A stretch of 64,000 bases of DNA, taken from contig OX485806.1 in the NCBI GenBank assembly GCA_950295325.1, forward strand, positions 58,523,169 through 58,587,168. Reading direction: 5' to 3'. Under the pieces are notes generated by a model. That model was not told where the DNA came from and ran no database searches. It saw nothing but the letters and a program-made list of their open reading frames with translations. Origin of the DNA: Polytrichum commune (Eukaryota > Streptophyta > Polytrichopsida > Polytrichales > Polytrichaceae). Of this stretch, positions 1-12,074 are shown piece by piece (within the stretch, counting starts at the first letter, position 1; every line of letters starts with the position of its first letter). The position numbers were made by a program, and so were the translations under genes.

Positions 1-276
1 ACTCACTGCCAGACAATTGCCAGGGAATTTAAAGTGAAGTGAGAGACTGTCACTTTTGCATGTACTGGAATGGAGTGATCTTTTAGATGTTTTTATCCCT
101 TGCCCATAAATTAATTGTCATATCGAAGTTGAAATGAAGTGTTGTACCCTTGTGTTTTCCCTAACAAAACCTTGTCTAAGACACCTAGATGATATAATAA
201 TCACCTTTTAAGTCTTCCCTGATTTGTTCCCTGATTTGTTCCCTGGTTTTGTTTCTAATCCAAAAAGCTAACTACA
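1..276 (+). repeat. 5' LTR of the Athila/Tat-like element (left part unclear)
   Basis: Bases 34-276 are a copy of the 3' LTR end, finishing with CTAACTACA just before the primer binding site. Bases 1-33 do not resemble the first 80 bases of the 3' LTR, so this LTR is truncated, rearranged or divergent at its left. It carries a 12-bp tandem duplication (TTGTTCCCTGAT type, around 220-245) that the 3' LTR lacks. Confidence 0.8.
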
Positions 277-279
277 TTT

Positions 280-298
280 TGGCGCCGCTGCCGGGGAA
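280..298 (+). other. Primer binding site (tRNA-Asp type)
   Basis: TGGCGCCGCTGCCGGGGAA lies three bases after the LTR end. It matches, with one change, the primer binding site of plant Athila elements, which is complementary to the 3' end of tRNA-Asp. The TGG start and the position fit priming of minus-strand DNA synthesis. Bases 299-522 are an AT-rich leader without an ORF. Confidence 0.75.
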
Positions 299-522
299 GG
301 CTTCGATCGATTTAAGTCTAGGTGGATAAGCCTGTTAGGAAACATTGTTAGGTTTGGCTTTTTGAATAAGGAATTTAAACTAAGTCTTTGGGAAATTCAA
401 GAAAGTGAAGAAATAAGTTCATAACTATTTTTGAAACTCTTACACGATCCTAAAGTCATAATTTTAATTCATCATTATTGCAAAAAACCAAATGCCTAGA
501 TTTATAACCCAATGTTTAATTC

Positions 523-906
523 ATGGATGAACCTAAGATATGGAAATCTAGAGGTCATCGTGAGTCCTTAAATTATCCTTTAAAATATACCCCCTTTGGA
601 TTTTCTGAGAGTACCTTAGGAGAGTTAAACCTTGTCGGCTTTGAAGAAGCCGTGGAGAGAATCGTCAAGCGAGTCTGTAAGTGTCATCTTGAAACATTAT
701 CTGACTCGTTATTTGAAGATAAACAAATTGAGTGTGCTTGTCAAACAGAGTCACATTCCCAAATAGTGTGCCAGACTTGCAAAGGTCTAGGACACTGCTC
801 GAAGGATTGTGCAGTGAATAAGCTAAAGTCTAAAACTAAAAGTGTGGGAAAGTGGAAACCAAAAGGGTCAACCCATACAGTTGAGACACAAACTGATTCC
901 CTATGA
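523..906 (+). CDS. Upstream ORF with a zinc knuckle (127 aa), function unknown
   Basis: This short ATG-initiated ORF lies in the leader before gag. It ends with a region rich in Cys and His containing CQTCKGLGHCSKDC, a clean CX2CX4HX4C zinc knuckle of the retroviral nucleocapsid type, followed by a Lys-rich tail. It is in the same frame as gag but separated from it by stops. It could be a separate nucleic-acid-binding protein of the element, like the extra 5' ORFs of Tat/Ogre elements, or a duplicated piece of gag. I recognise no other domain. Confidence 0.5.
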   Translation: MDEPKIWKSRGHRESLNYPLKYTPFGFSESTLGELNLVGFEEAVERIVKRVCKCHLETLSDSLFEDKQIECACQTESHSQIVCQTCKGLGHCSKDCAVNKLKSKTKSVGKWKPKGSTHTVETQTDSL

Positions 907-928
907 GTGAATTATTATTTTCACTAAT

Positions 929-1492
929 GTGTCAGTTTCCAAAATGTGGCCATGGGAACTTAACCCACAAGGGTTGAATACCCTTGAGAGTGGATTGTAT
1001 CAAGGACCACATTTGTTTACTGCTTTATATCGTTTTTATAAAGCATCATTCTGGGGAGTTGGAATCCACATTGGACCCAACCACCCCCTTTACCCAAAGG
1101 GATTTTTAATCAACTTCCGTAATCTACCCATTCACCTTCAAGAAAATATATTAAATAAGATATGGAATGATGGAGAGGAGTTTAATGAAATCATTATTAA
1201 CAATGGATATCCTAGGTTGAGAGTTGACCTGAGATTCTTGTTCCTCATTTATAGCCAACATAAACTAGAAAACTTCCCGATCAATAAGTTTGGTTACGGT
1301 TGTTGGGATGGAGGGATTTTTACTAGCAATGAAGCTCGTTTCTATTATGGACCTTTCGACCCTTGTGCAAGTGTCAATGTCCCAAACTTTTCCGATTCTT
1401 CACTTCAAGGCAAAAACTTTGTAAACTTCACAAAATTGTTCTTGAACGGGAGAAGGCGGATCGTGAAACACAATAGGCAAAATAGGACGTAG
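929..1492 (+). CDS. Second upstream ORF (187 aa), unknown
   Basis: An open frame between the zinc-knuckle ORF and gag, in a different frame from both. The first ATG is at 944; the frame is open from a GTG at 929. The protein is rich in aromatic residues and glycine (YYGPFDP, GYGCWDGG), with no signal peptide, membrane segment or known motif visible. The protein-like composition and position suggest an element-specific extra ORF, but I cannot assign a function. It could also be the remains of an N-terminal extension of gag. Confidence 0.4.
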   Translation: MSVSKMWPWELNPQGLNTLESGLYQGPHLFTALYRFYKASFWGVGIHIGPNHPLYPKGFLINFRNLPIHLQENILNKIWNDGEEFNEIIINNGYPRLRVDLRFLFLIYSQHKLENFPINKFGYGCWDGGIFTSNEARFYYGPFDPCASVNVPNFSDSSLQGKNFVNFTKLFLNGRRRIVKHNRQNRT

Positions 1493-1569
1493 GGTCTAGT
1501 TACGTATGAACATATGCAACTTCCATACTGGAAACTGCACATGACAGATCACACGCACAAACAGCCTCA

Positions 1570-3393
1570 GTGAGAAAGGCAGCCAATGGCAAGGCTAGAG
1601 AGGATCGTGCCATTGCTAGGGATTATCGGAGGAAGAAAGCTGAAAGAAGAAAGAGTTGGTTAAGGTCTGTCACTAAGTTGCAAAAAGAACAATCTGATAC
1701 TGAACCAAAAGTAGCGAATTCAGATCCTACAGAAAATAAAGGTCAAGAGGAAACATTATCACCTCTTAAACCTCAACAACTTTATTTTGGTTCGACTTCA
1801 AATAGTTCCCAAGTAGTGACAACTCAACCTCCTGTACTTTCTTCCTATTCGACACCTCCACTTTTACCAACACCAATAGTATCACAACCTTTTATACCAT
1901 TACCTTTACCACCACCAGTACCCCAAGTTGTAATGGCTAATATACCAGGTGCTCCAAGGATATATAACATAGTACACATCCCATATTTCCTTGGAAGACC
2001 GGGATCAGATCCTAACACTCATGTAGCAAAGTTTGAAATTACTTGCCAGGCCAATGATGTTCCGGCTGCTAAATTTCAAGAAGTTTTTGCTGCGTCATTG
2101 CAAGAAGATGGCTTTGCTTGGTATCCAAGACAACCCGCCTTTGCTAACTGGAATGCATTGAAAGCTGCATTCTTGGCTCATTTTAGACCCTTAGGCTTTG
2201 CCACGAGTCTAAAAGAGAAGTTGCGAACTGTTAGAATGGGCATCAACGAGAGAGTTGATACTTATTATGGCAGAATGCAAGATATCTTGCAACGTATGGG
2301 AAATCACCAAATCCCAGATGATTTCCTTATGAGCATATTCATTGGTGGATTATATCCAATGGAGTTGAGAACATATGTTAAGGAGGGAGCCACTGCCACA
2401 TATGCTCAAGCTTACGCCAGAGCAAAAACTTGGGAGGAGTGTAGATTGGAAAATGAGTTGGTCATATATACTGACAATATTTACTCCAATAATCCAATTC
2501 CTTCGCACTCGGGAACTTTTCCCATCAATGAGAATAACCAATATTATGTTACTGACGCACCATACGTGCGAAACCCCACTGCACAGTTATATACACAACC
2601 TACGATTAACAAGGCTCCTCAACAAGAACCCACGAGTGATAAATATGATAATGCTATATGGAACCTGACAAAACAATTGTCAGAATTGTCAGTTAAGGTA
2701 GCCAATAACCGACCTAAGAGACCCCAGCCCACAGAAGAGCGTAATAATGTGTGGTGTCACAATTGTAAAGGTCAGGGACACCTCGCTAATAAATGTCCTA
2801 CTCCGAAAGGATTTAGGACTAAGTGTATATATTGTGGAGGGAATCACGTTGTTCAAGAGTGTTGGAACCTTAAACAACAAAAAACAGTTAATCAAGTGGA
2901 TAGTGGTCAATCTCGTCCTTGGCAACAAGAACGAAATGGACCGGGACCCAATTCTACTTATAATCCTAAGAGAAATTTTAATCGCCGACCAGTACCTTTG
3001 CAGTTCCCAGGGCGTTCCAATTGGAATCAACAAAATGACACCTCCAATTGGAACCGACCTCCACCTTACAATCAAAATTATTCAAGGTTTGATTCAAACC
3101 CGGATGATTCCAGAAAATATCCTGTTTGTTATAGGTGCAAAGAACTTGGACATTATGCTAATAATTGTCCGAATCCTAAGAAACCACAGGATTATGTTCC
3201 TCTGTGCGGTAACTGCAAGACAGCAGGACACCCCACATATGAATGTCCCCATCCTAAAAAAGATTACCCACCTAATGACCGGGATTGGAAGAGGGGGAAA
3301 CGAGTAAGGATACAAGATCCAGGGGATGAAGAAGGAGGTGCTAGAGATGTAAACCACATACAACACTTTTCTACCTCATTACCTAGAGCATGA
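1570..3393 (+). CDS. gag: Gag polyprotein, Athila/Tat-like
   Basis: The frame opens at a GTG at 1570, with no good ATG nearby, and runs about 607 residues to a TGA. A basic N-terminus is followed by a Pro-rich stretch (residues about 70-125), then a retrotransposon gag capsid region (about 130-300) with the usual WN..K..F..HF pattern. Four zinc knuckles follow: CHNCKGQGHLANKC, CIYCGGNHVVQEC, CYRCKELGHYANNC and CGNCKTAGHPTYEC. The protein would form the virus-like particle and bind element RNA. The pol frame follows in the same frame directly after the TGA, so gag-pol would need readthrough of one stop, or the TGA is a mutation. Confidence 0.88.
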   Translation: MRKAANGKAREDRAIARDYRRKKAERRKSWLRSVTKLQKEQSDTEPKVANSDPTENKGQEETLSPLKPQQLYFGSTSNSSQVVTTQPPVLSSYSTPPLLPTPIVSQPFIPLPLPPPVPQVVMANIPGAPRIYNIVHIPYFLGRPGSDPNTHVAKFEITCQANDVPAAKFQEVFAASLQEDGFAWYPRQPAFANWNALKAAFLAHFRPLGFATSLKEKLRTVRMGINERVDTYYGRMQDILQRMGNHQIPDDFLMSIFIGGLYPMELRTYVKEGATATYAQAYARAKTWEECRLENELVIYTDNIYSNNPIPSHSGTFPINENNQYYVTDAPYVRNPTAQLYTQPTINKAPQQEPTSDKYDNAIWNLTKQLSELSVKVANNRPKRPQPTEERNNVWCHNCKGQGHLANKCPTPKGFRTKCIYCGGNHVVQECWNLKQQKTVNQVDSGQSRPWQQERNGPGPNSTYNPKRNFNRRPVPLQFPGRSNWNQQNDTSNWNRPPPYNQNYSRFDSNPDDSRKYPVCYRCKELGHYANNCPNPKKPQDYVPLCGNCKTAGHPTYECPHPKKDYPPNDRDWKRGKRVRIQDPGDEEGGARDVNHIQHFSTSLPRA

Positions 3394-6300
3394 AAAGTGA
3401 ATGCCGTGACCACGAGGTCTAAAGCACCCCCAGAACCTTATCCTATCCTCGATGAAAATAGTAGTGAGCCAAGTGCTGAGGAACTAAGGGATAATTTACG
3501 AGAAAATGATCCCAGAAATAAGTTAGTGATAGAGCCTAATGCGGTACCTGGAATTGCTACCACACCTATGTCTTTACCACAGGTAGAACTGGTGCAACCA
3601 GTTCTTATCCCTCTACCAACACCACCAATACCCCCGAGGCCTTACACTAGTTTGGAAAGACCAACATCATCCACTAACCCACAGACCCGACCAATAGAAA
3701 CTCGGTCCAAAACGGTACCTTATCAAATACCTCATGTAAGGAATTTCAAGTCTAGGACAAGCTTGAAACAACCCCGAACAATGGAATTAGCTAAAGGGTT
3801 GCAACAATATGATATAATGAAAGATTTGGATAATCTATGTCCTCAAATTACCATGAGGCAACTTCTGGCAGTTGCACCTCAATGTCGTACCACACTTGGT
3901 TCGGCAATGGTACGCAAAAGAGCCAAGGTTGTGGAAGTTAATGATGTAACCCTGAGTCAAGACCCTGGTGCACCGGCAGTGGATGTAATAATTGATGGAG
4001 TTCTAGTAGCGGGATTTCAAGTTGACACTGGGTCGAGTGTCAATCTCATGAGTATAGAGACAATGGAAGAATTAGGACTCACTAACATGGTTCCTACTTC
4101 TATCATCCTTAAAATGGCGGATCATACTTGTACTAGACCTTTAGGGCAATTACCTCAAGTCCCAGTTCAAATAGCGGGTCAGGAATACAATATTGATTTT
4201 GTCATTTTCCGAACCACTGATGCCATACAACCTATACCGGGAATATTAGGAAGACCATGGTTAATAATAGCTAAAGCTAAGGAAGATTGGGGTAAAGGAA
4301 CACTTACCTTAGGTAAAGGCAAGGAGAAAATGGTCTTACCTTTATTTCCTACACGGTACCAAGGCGAGACTCAAGATGAGGGAACCGAATTCACTACTGA
4401 TGGATATGAGACTGAGTATGAGGATAGTCCAATTCAATCTATTCATAACGTCGGTAATCACCAGAGATCTTATAACCCTGTAGGGATAGGAGAATATTTT
4501 ATCTCTATGAGGGACGATGATTTGGATAATGCCATTCTAAGTTGGCAGAATTCTTGCCCAATTAACAACGTTACTATGGTTGAGGAATCACAACCACATG
4601 ATAAAAAATTATTAACCTCTAACCCAAAGAAACGGACTACCCCATTAAAACCCCTCGAAAGTAAATTGCCTTCTTTTGAGGAAGATTGGGAAGATGCCAT
4701 GTTTTCTTACAATACACCTATTAAGAGTTATGTGTCTAAAGATGTTTATAAAGAAATGAATTTGGGAACCGAGGAGGTTCCTAAAATCATTAAAATATAT
4801 GAGAAATTGTCCAAGATTGAATGGCAGTATTGGTATAATTTCTTCAAAAGGAATATCAAAGTATTTGCATGGACATATAAGGATTTGAGAGGAGTCCCTC
4901 CTGAAGTATGCCAACATAAAATTGTACTTGAGGAAGGTACGGCCCCGGTCCGACAAAGACAATACCGTATGAATCCAAAATATTCCTTAATGGTCAAAGA
5001 GGAGATAGATAAACTTCTTGAGGCAGGGTTTATTTACAAAGTACCTTACAGTGAGTGGGTGTCACCCATTGTAGTAGTTCCAAAAAAGAATGGGAAATTG
5101 AGGATCTGTCAAGATTTCAGGAGACTCAATAATGTCACTAGAAAGGATTATTTTCCTTTACCTTTTACGGACACCATGTTGGATGCAGTGGTGGGGTACA
5201 AACGCTATTCATTTATGGATGGTTTCTCCGGCTATAATCAAATTCAAATATATGAACCACACCGTTGGTATACAACATTTACCACGAATTGGGGTATTTT
5301 TGCTTACATGGTGATGCCATTTGGTTTGTGCAATGCTCCAGCCACTTTTCAGAGGGTTATGACATAAACCTTTCAGGAATACCTACGTAAATTTATGGAA
5401 ATATTTTTGGATGATTTTGCTGTCTTTGGTGACGATAAAACCCATGCGGATTATCTCCAAAAATGTTTTGATAAATGTATGGAATTCGGCATTTCAATTA
5501 ATGCCGCTAAGTTAGTTTTCTTAGTACCCTTTGGAAGATTGGTAGGACACATTGTCTCTGAACAAGGCATAGCTACCGACCCCGATAAGATTGCTAATAT
5601 TGTATCTTTACCCATTCCTACTACCGTTACCGAGGTCAAAGGATTTCTGGGACACACTGGTTATTATAGAAGATTCATATTTAGACATGAGATAATAGCA
5701 ATGCCTTTGACAGAACTGCTTAAAAAGGGTGAGGATGTTCCAGTTTAGACGTCCGCATGCACACATGCCTTTAACACACTTAAGAGATAATTAGTGTCAG
5801 CTCCAATCCTCATACCTCCTAATTGGGAGAAAGACTTTCATGTATTTGTCGATGCGTCAAATGTAGCCATTGGATCAGTTCTAAGTCAAAAAGATGAAAA
5901 TGGACATGATCATCCTATTTATTTTGCTAGTCGTCAACTAGTGCAAGCCGAGAGAAATTATACAGTCACTGAACGAGAGGCCTTAGGCATGATTTTCTCA
6001 GTCCAAAAGTTCCGTCATTATCTACTAGGAAATAAATTTGTCTTCCATGTAGATCATGATGCCTTGAAATACATGATTAATAAACCTCAATTGAGTGGAC
6101 GAATTGCGAGATGGGTATTACTTTTGTAAGAGTTTAACTTTACCATTGAAGTTCGACCAGACAAAAGTCATGCAAATGCCGATCATCTTTCAAGATTAAA
6201 TGATGAATCTGGATCGGAACCCATTGATGATTCATTTCCCGATGCCCAATTATTTTATATTGATGTGATTCCCCATGAGTATGCGGAAATTATTGAGTAT

Positions 6301-7525
6301 TTACAAAATAATAAATTTCCCCCAGATTTTAATGAAAAGCAAAAACGTAGATTGGTCTTTAAAGCCATGTCTTATACTATTATTGTGGATACCTTATATA
6401 AACAAGGCAAAGATGGTATTCTACGTCGTGTTACAAGTTCCGAAATCCCTTTGATTTTAAAAGAGTGTCATGATAATATGGCGGGAGGTCATTTTGCGGG
6501 CGATGTCACGGCTAGAAAAATATTACATAGTGGATATTGGTGGCCTACCCTTTTTGCTGACTGTACAACATATACGAGACAATGTGATATGTGTCAAAGA
6601 ATTGGGAAGCCCATCGACTCTTCAGCAATGCCACTTACCCCTATCCTAGCCCTTGCCCCATTTGAGAAATGGGGAATTGATTTTGTTGGACCTATTAACC
6701 CTCCTAGTCGTCATGGACGTTATCAATATATTTTGGTGGCCACAGACTATGTCACTAAGTGGGTTGAAGCCGAGGCCACTCGGAAAGATGATAAACATGT
6801 CATAGCTAAGTTTCTAAGAGAAAAAAACTCTATCACGTTATGGTTGTCCAAAGGAATTGGTAAGTGATCGTGGCACTCACTTTGTAAATGATGTTATTAA
6901 AGAGCTCACGGAGAAATATAAAATTAAACACCGGCTCACTTCCCCATATCACCTGAGAGCTAATGGTCAAACTGAAAAGACTAATGGGATTTTGTGTAAA
7001 ATCATAACTAAGACAGTTCAAAATTCTATGACTGATTGGGATAGCAAATTATTAGATGCATTATGGGCTTATCGTACTACTTATAAAGTGACAACTAAAT
7101 TTACACCCTTTCAATTAGTTTATGGCCAAGAGGCTATACTGCCAGTTGAATTGGAACTCCCTTCATTACGCATCGCCATTGATGAAAGATTAAGTGATGA
7201 AGAATCCCTTCGCGAAAGAATAGCAATGTTAGAAAGGCTGGATGAAATCCGTAATCAAGCCTATCTAAACATGGCTGCCATTCAAAAATGGCGTAAGACT
7301 TACTATGATAGCAAAATGAAAAGTAAAACCCTCACCGCGGATGATTTAGTTTTACTCTACGATAGTCGTTTTCAAAAATTCCCAGGAAAATTCAAACTTC
7401 ACTGGATGGGCCCTTATAAAGTTAAAATTGCACATGATAATGGCTCATTTGAATTGATCGACTTTGAGGGTACACCTTTACCCACACGGATTAATGGCTA
7501 TCGTCTTAAAAAGTATCATACATAA
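3394..7525 (+). pseudogene. pol: Pol: protease, reverse transcriptase, RNase H, integrase (disrupted)
   Basis: The protease motif VDTGSSVN lies near 4020 and the ILGRPW flap region near 4240. Reverse transcriptase follows (about 4950-5700) with FCAMPFGL-type block MPFGLCNAPATF and catalytic FLDD in place of the usual YxDD. RNase H (about 5800-6180) has VFVDASN. Integrase has the HHCC finger (6460-6600) and the D, D, E catalytic residues (GIDFVGP, VSDRGTHF, NGQTEKTNG). Four in-frame stops break it at 5365-5367 (TAA), 5746-5748 (TAG), 5788-5790 (TAA) and 6127-6129 (TAA), and there is a one-base frameshift between about 6826 and 6857. Three stops sit where CAA (Gln) would fit. The copy is therefore dead for autonomous transposition. 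Confidence 0.92.
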
Positions 7526-9631
7526 CTGAGGACAGTTATGGAAATACAGTGAGGGGGAGCCATTGAGATTATTATGGTGTATAAATTAAGTATTTATTAT
7601 GTAAAATTTAAGTAATAAAAACCTTACACATTAAGTATTGGGACACTTAGATAGTAAAATAAATTTAAGATTTTAAGTTATTATTACGCAAGGCAACTGG
7701 AAGAGTTAAGTTGTAAGTCAAATAAATTAAATTTCCAAATGGCAATGGCCTATGGGAACCGGTTGGTTGATCCCACCCATGACTCTGAACAGCTAAGACT
7801 ACCTAAATTAAATTTGAGGTAGGCAATAGGCTTAGGCACTTAATTAACGAAGTGGTTGAGGAGAAGTGACGGCAGGTGGGCTATAGGCTCAATTAGTGTA
7901 CCATTAGTGACCACCTACCCATCATTACACGGTGAGCGGGAGCCGCCAAGGAGGCGGACGGCTTCAAACAGTTAGGCTCAACCAAGATTCAGGCAATAGT
8001 CTATTGAGGAGCTGCAATTGAAGGGGCGGGGACAGAAGGGGAGAGCGAAGAGTCGTCTTCTTCGCGTAGTAACAGGTATGGTTGCCAACCTGGTGTGTTT
8101 GTTGTGTAAGTGAGATCATGTTTTGCTTTAAAGATTGTCTATGATATTGCAAATGCATGAACGAACTTAAAGACTATGGCCCTTCGGAGATCAGAGCATG
8201 GAAACTTGCATCAGACTATGGACTTGTGGTAACAATGAGAAACCAATGCGGTTCAAGGCTATAGTCTGAATAAAAGAGAGAAGTCAGAGAAGAGAGATAC
8301 ATGCGGCTCTGTAGTATGCAAAGACTATTGCCATATCATGTTTTAGTTAGAGGACTGGAGACCTTGGAAGTTCTTGGTGACGCACTGAGAGCTTGGAGTT
8401 CTCAAAGACTATAGCCTAATGTGTTGCGGCAACGCCGGTTACTTGGATCAGACAATTGCCTCAAAAGATAGATCAAAATAGAGAGAGAAAGGAGGATAAA
8501 GTCTGGTTCAAATCAGGTCATGGCCATAAGCATAGTAGCATGATACATGAGTTCTTAGGGGCCAGATCAGATGAGAGACCTACTTCAGAAAGACAATGGC
8601 CTTGTTCCGGGAAGAAATCAGATGTGAGGAAAAAATGACAGAAGAAAGATGTCAGAAACTTTCATGTCAGCCCAATAATGTCCCAAAAGTAAACAGTAAA
8701 GGTCTTTCCAGTAGCATTGTGTTTTAGATGTATCATTGGCCTTATAGGAAGTGTTATTGAGAGTCCGAACAAGTCTGAAAAGATGGTCTTTATTGCAAGA
8801 AATAATGTTTAGGAAGATATGAGTTTTTTAGGCAAAGAAGTGAGGGTAATCCAAAGAAGTTAGCATGTGAAGAAAAGTTGTTGCCAAGGAGAAAAGTTAC
8901 TAAGTCCCAATGTAATGCTAGGAGAAAGTCAATAGTCTTGATTAAAAGCAGGCAAAGTTGATATACAATGCGAGGCAATAGTCTGTGAGGCCACCTGAAA
9001 AGAAAGTAAGAGGGACGTTCCGAGAGACAATAGCCTAGTAAGGATAACCTCCAGAAAGAGTGATTCTTTCACAGGGTAGAGGTAGGGCCCACTGCTGCCA
9101 TGTAACTTTTTGTCATCATCTTCTTTAACCCTGCGTCTCTGAAGAGAGAAACTTAGGAAGTCAATAGCCTGAGTGATGTTTAAGAGGTCCGTTATCCTTC
9201 TGAGAGATTATGGCCTTGCCTTATTAGCACTTGAACTTAATAGGACAACAAGATTTAACTTGATGGAAAAGTTACCAAGAAGCCGATACGGAGAAGGTGA
9301 CTAGATAAAAAAAAAAAAAAAATTTGTTCTAGAGGCAATCAACTTGAACTGGAAGAGATAAAGGAACCTATATTAGCTAAGACTGAGAAGAGGATATTTA
9401 CAAGTGGATTGTGACTGGATTGTGCAGAATGCATGACAACCTCTTTGGGGGAGAACAGACTATAGTCCGAGCCAAGGACTCCCGAGTGACCCAAGGCAAT
9501 AGCTTTCTGTAGTAAAGACTGAGTTTATAGGACAGACGATAGCACGGTGAATAGAGACTTGGTAACTAAAGGCGATAGACTTTGGCCGTCAAGACTGATC
9601 TTACCATACGAACTATAGACTGCAAGGGAAA
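7526..9631 (+). other. Long non-coding spacer after integrase, with a recurring 10-bp motif
   Basis: There is no convincing ORF in these 2.1 kb. The segment from about 7980 carries many copies, in both orientations, of GACTATAGCC and close variants (GACAATGGCC, GGCAATAGTC and others). Positions include about 7990, 8172, 8214, 8258, 8320, 8406, 8451, 8593, 8971, 9021, 9206, 9459, 9493 and 9572. A poly-A run lies at 9308. Such spacers between pol and a 3' extra ORF are usual in Tat/Athila elements. Confidence 0.65.
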
Positions 9632-12074
9632 ATGGGACCAGGGGAAACAGAGAAGGAGGAAGAAACCCCAAGACGATGGAGTGTGAAGCCCGTTGTGTTA
9701 CCTGATATCCCGTTGGCATTAAAAAGAGCATGGAAGGCCAACCAAATTAAGCTGGAAATGGCAGGGGTGTTTGAGTATTTGTGTTGGGTTTAGGCGATCA
9801 CTAAGGTGGCCTTTGTGGGCCATGTACTCCAATTTTTGGAAACGTACTCTTTGGGTATGGAAACGGCAAAAGTCGATGGCCAAGTGATTGAGTTTTTTGC
9901 CCCTGCGATAGGAAGACAATTGTGGATCCCATCCGATGGGATAGCGGAAGGACAATTGCTTGCCTTGACGAGAAAACAACACGAAATCATTTTTGAGGGA
10001 GAATTCCCTAAAAATACCCGGATCTAGAGGGGAGACAAGGCCAGGCAACACTGGAGGTTATGGTTCAAATTTGTGAACAGTTACTTGATTTTTCGACCTC
10101 ATCCTGAGACAATAGCCCAAAAATATGTCGTGGCCGCCGTTCAGACTTGGGAAGGGAAGAGGATCAATTGGTCCCAAATAATTCAACAACAAATGCATGC
10201 TGAGATTCTGCGGGTCAAGGTGGGAGTGCCACGGACAGTGGAGTTGTACTCAGCCTTTTACATATATTTTTTCTGCCGTGATGTCCCTACACCCCGAGGA
10301 CGACAGGACGCACCCTCGACGTCCCAAGCGGTGAGCCCCGTGCCGTCAAGCCCGGGAAATTCAGAGGAGCTGGTGGAGGACAATCACAGACTTAGGTTAC
10401 AGTTGCAAAAGTGTCGGGATACGTTGCGGGAGAAGACGGATCAGCTATGGGCGAAGAGCGAATTGCTCATTACCTGCCAATCCGAGAACGTGAAACACCT
10501 GCAGGAGTTGGCTGAGGCTATCCCAGAGAAGGTGGAGCACCAAAAGAGGCTTGAAGATAGCACAAAGACTATAGCCTCGAACCATGACCAGCTGGCCGCT
10601 CAGGAGAAAGAGATTATGGCCCTGCAAAGTAGGTTGGACCAGCAAGGAGGTGAATCCGAGCAATTAAACGATTGCCAAGACCAATTAAGGCGAGTTACAG
10701 AGGAGAAGGAGAAGTTAACCGAAAGGTTACGATCCTTGGAGGAAGAATTGACGCAGCAAAAAGCGTTGGCGAGTAACCTGAATGCGAGGGAACAATCGTC
10801 CATGACCTCGGTGGTTACCAGTCCGATTCGAGTTACTCCTGCGCCCAAAAAACTCTGTTTGGAATTGTGGAGCTGGGAATCCAGAGGACCGGTTCCCAAA
10901 GAATTTTTTGAGTTGTATGAAAGACAATGTCAATTTTTTCTTTTGTTTATAGGTTTGAAGAAGTCTGAATGGATTGACCATAGTCGTTTTAAAGAGCTGT
11001 GGCGTCAAAGTCTAGACTTGGGGATAGAAAATTTGTTTGTAGAAATTCTGGCCCGAAAACATATTAACCTTTCGGATCCCTACTCGGCTTTTATGGTAAT
11101 TGGGGATGTAGGGGCTAGAGTCTTGTTGTATTACGCGTCTCTAGAGCAGCAATGGGTCTTGAGATGTCAAAATACTAACCTTGTAGCGAAAAGAGAGGTA
11201 TCTTGGCAAGAATATGGAGTCCAAGTAAACTCACAATTTTATGGTCAGCCCCTAGAGAGTCTACAGTTTTGGCGGGATACTTTACAAGAATTGCTTAACC
11301 GAGTTAGGCACCCTACTTTTTTGACCAATATAATGTCCGCCAATGTTCAACGTCTATCCCTGTCACCGAGTGCGGCGTTTACCGGGTCTCATTATTTTTT
11401 TCAAATTGAAAAGACCACTAACAGACTAGAGAGGTATTTGATGGAGGTGAACACACAAAAGAAGCCCTTATTGAACCTCCATAGCCAAGTCCAGTTTGAA
11501 CTACCCCCAACTAACTTTTTGCCTACCATACCCCAGCTGCAAGTACCCGTAGTGGGGAGCCCATTGACTTTAAGATACCTGGGGCAATACGCTAACATGT
11601 TTGATCACCCGGGTGAGGAGCCTATACCCACCTGGACAGCCATCACCTGGCTACTTGAAGACTATGGCCTTTCCCGTAATGAGGAGGTACCGGCCGATAT
11701 TCAATACCGGAGACTTTCAAGACGATGGCCTGATGGACCACCAGCGGGGGTGGCGAGTCACCCACATTTTTGTCCGTGCCCCAGAAGAGGCAGGTGGAAT
11801 CCGGAAGCAACATTGTCAAGTGTCGAGTACAACTGGCCGTTAATTCAAGGGCCCAAATCAACACCAGCGGAGTGCAGAGCGACTTACAAGCATTTTTTCC
11901 AAGAGCACATTCATCACCGCGACCCTGTTTGTTTCCGAGCAGCCGTGTTTGCTAATGTGTTGGCCGATTGGTGTGGCCAGTGGAATGTGACCATTGATGT
12001 CAATCGTTTCCACGAAAGTCACCTTGAATTTTTACTCTTGTTGAAGTTGATGTATAGGCCTACGAGGTGGATTC
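9632..12074 (+). pseudogene. Extra 3' ORF of the element, coiled-coil protein, 5' part
   Basis: One reading frame runs from an ATG at 9632 to the nested insertion at 12074, broken only by TAG at 9791-9793 and 10025-10027. It resumes in the same frame at 24850 once the insertion and one copy of its target repeat are removed. The protein would be about 900 residues. It has a long heptad-rich coiled coil at about 10360-10800 (Leu/Glu/Gln/Lys-rich) followed by a globular region with many Trp, Tyr and Phe. I see no signal peptide, membrane segment or envelope hallmark, although Athila-type elements often carry an env-like ORF here. Function unknown; a structural or host-interaction role is only a guess. 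Confidence 0.6.

Noticed and set aside
9632-12074. Extra ORF as a retroviral envelope gene
   Set aside because: No signal peptide, membrane anchor, cleavage site or fusion-peptide pattern is visible; a coiled coil alone is not enough.
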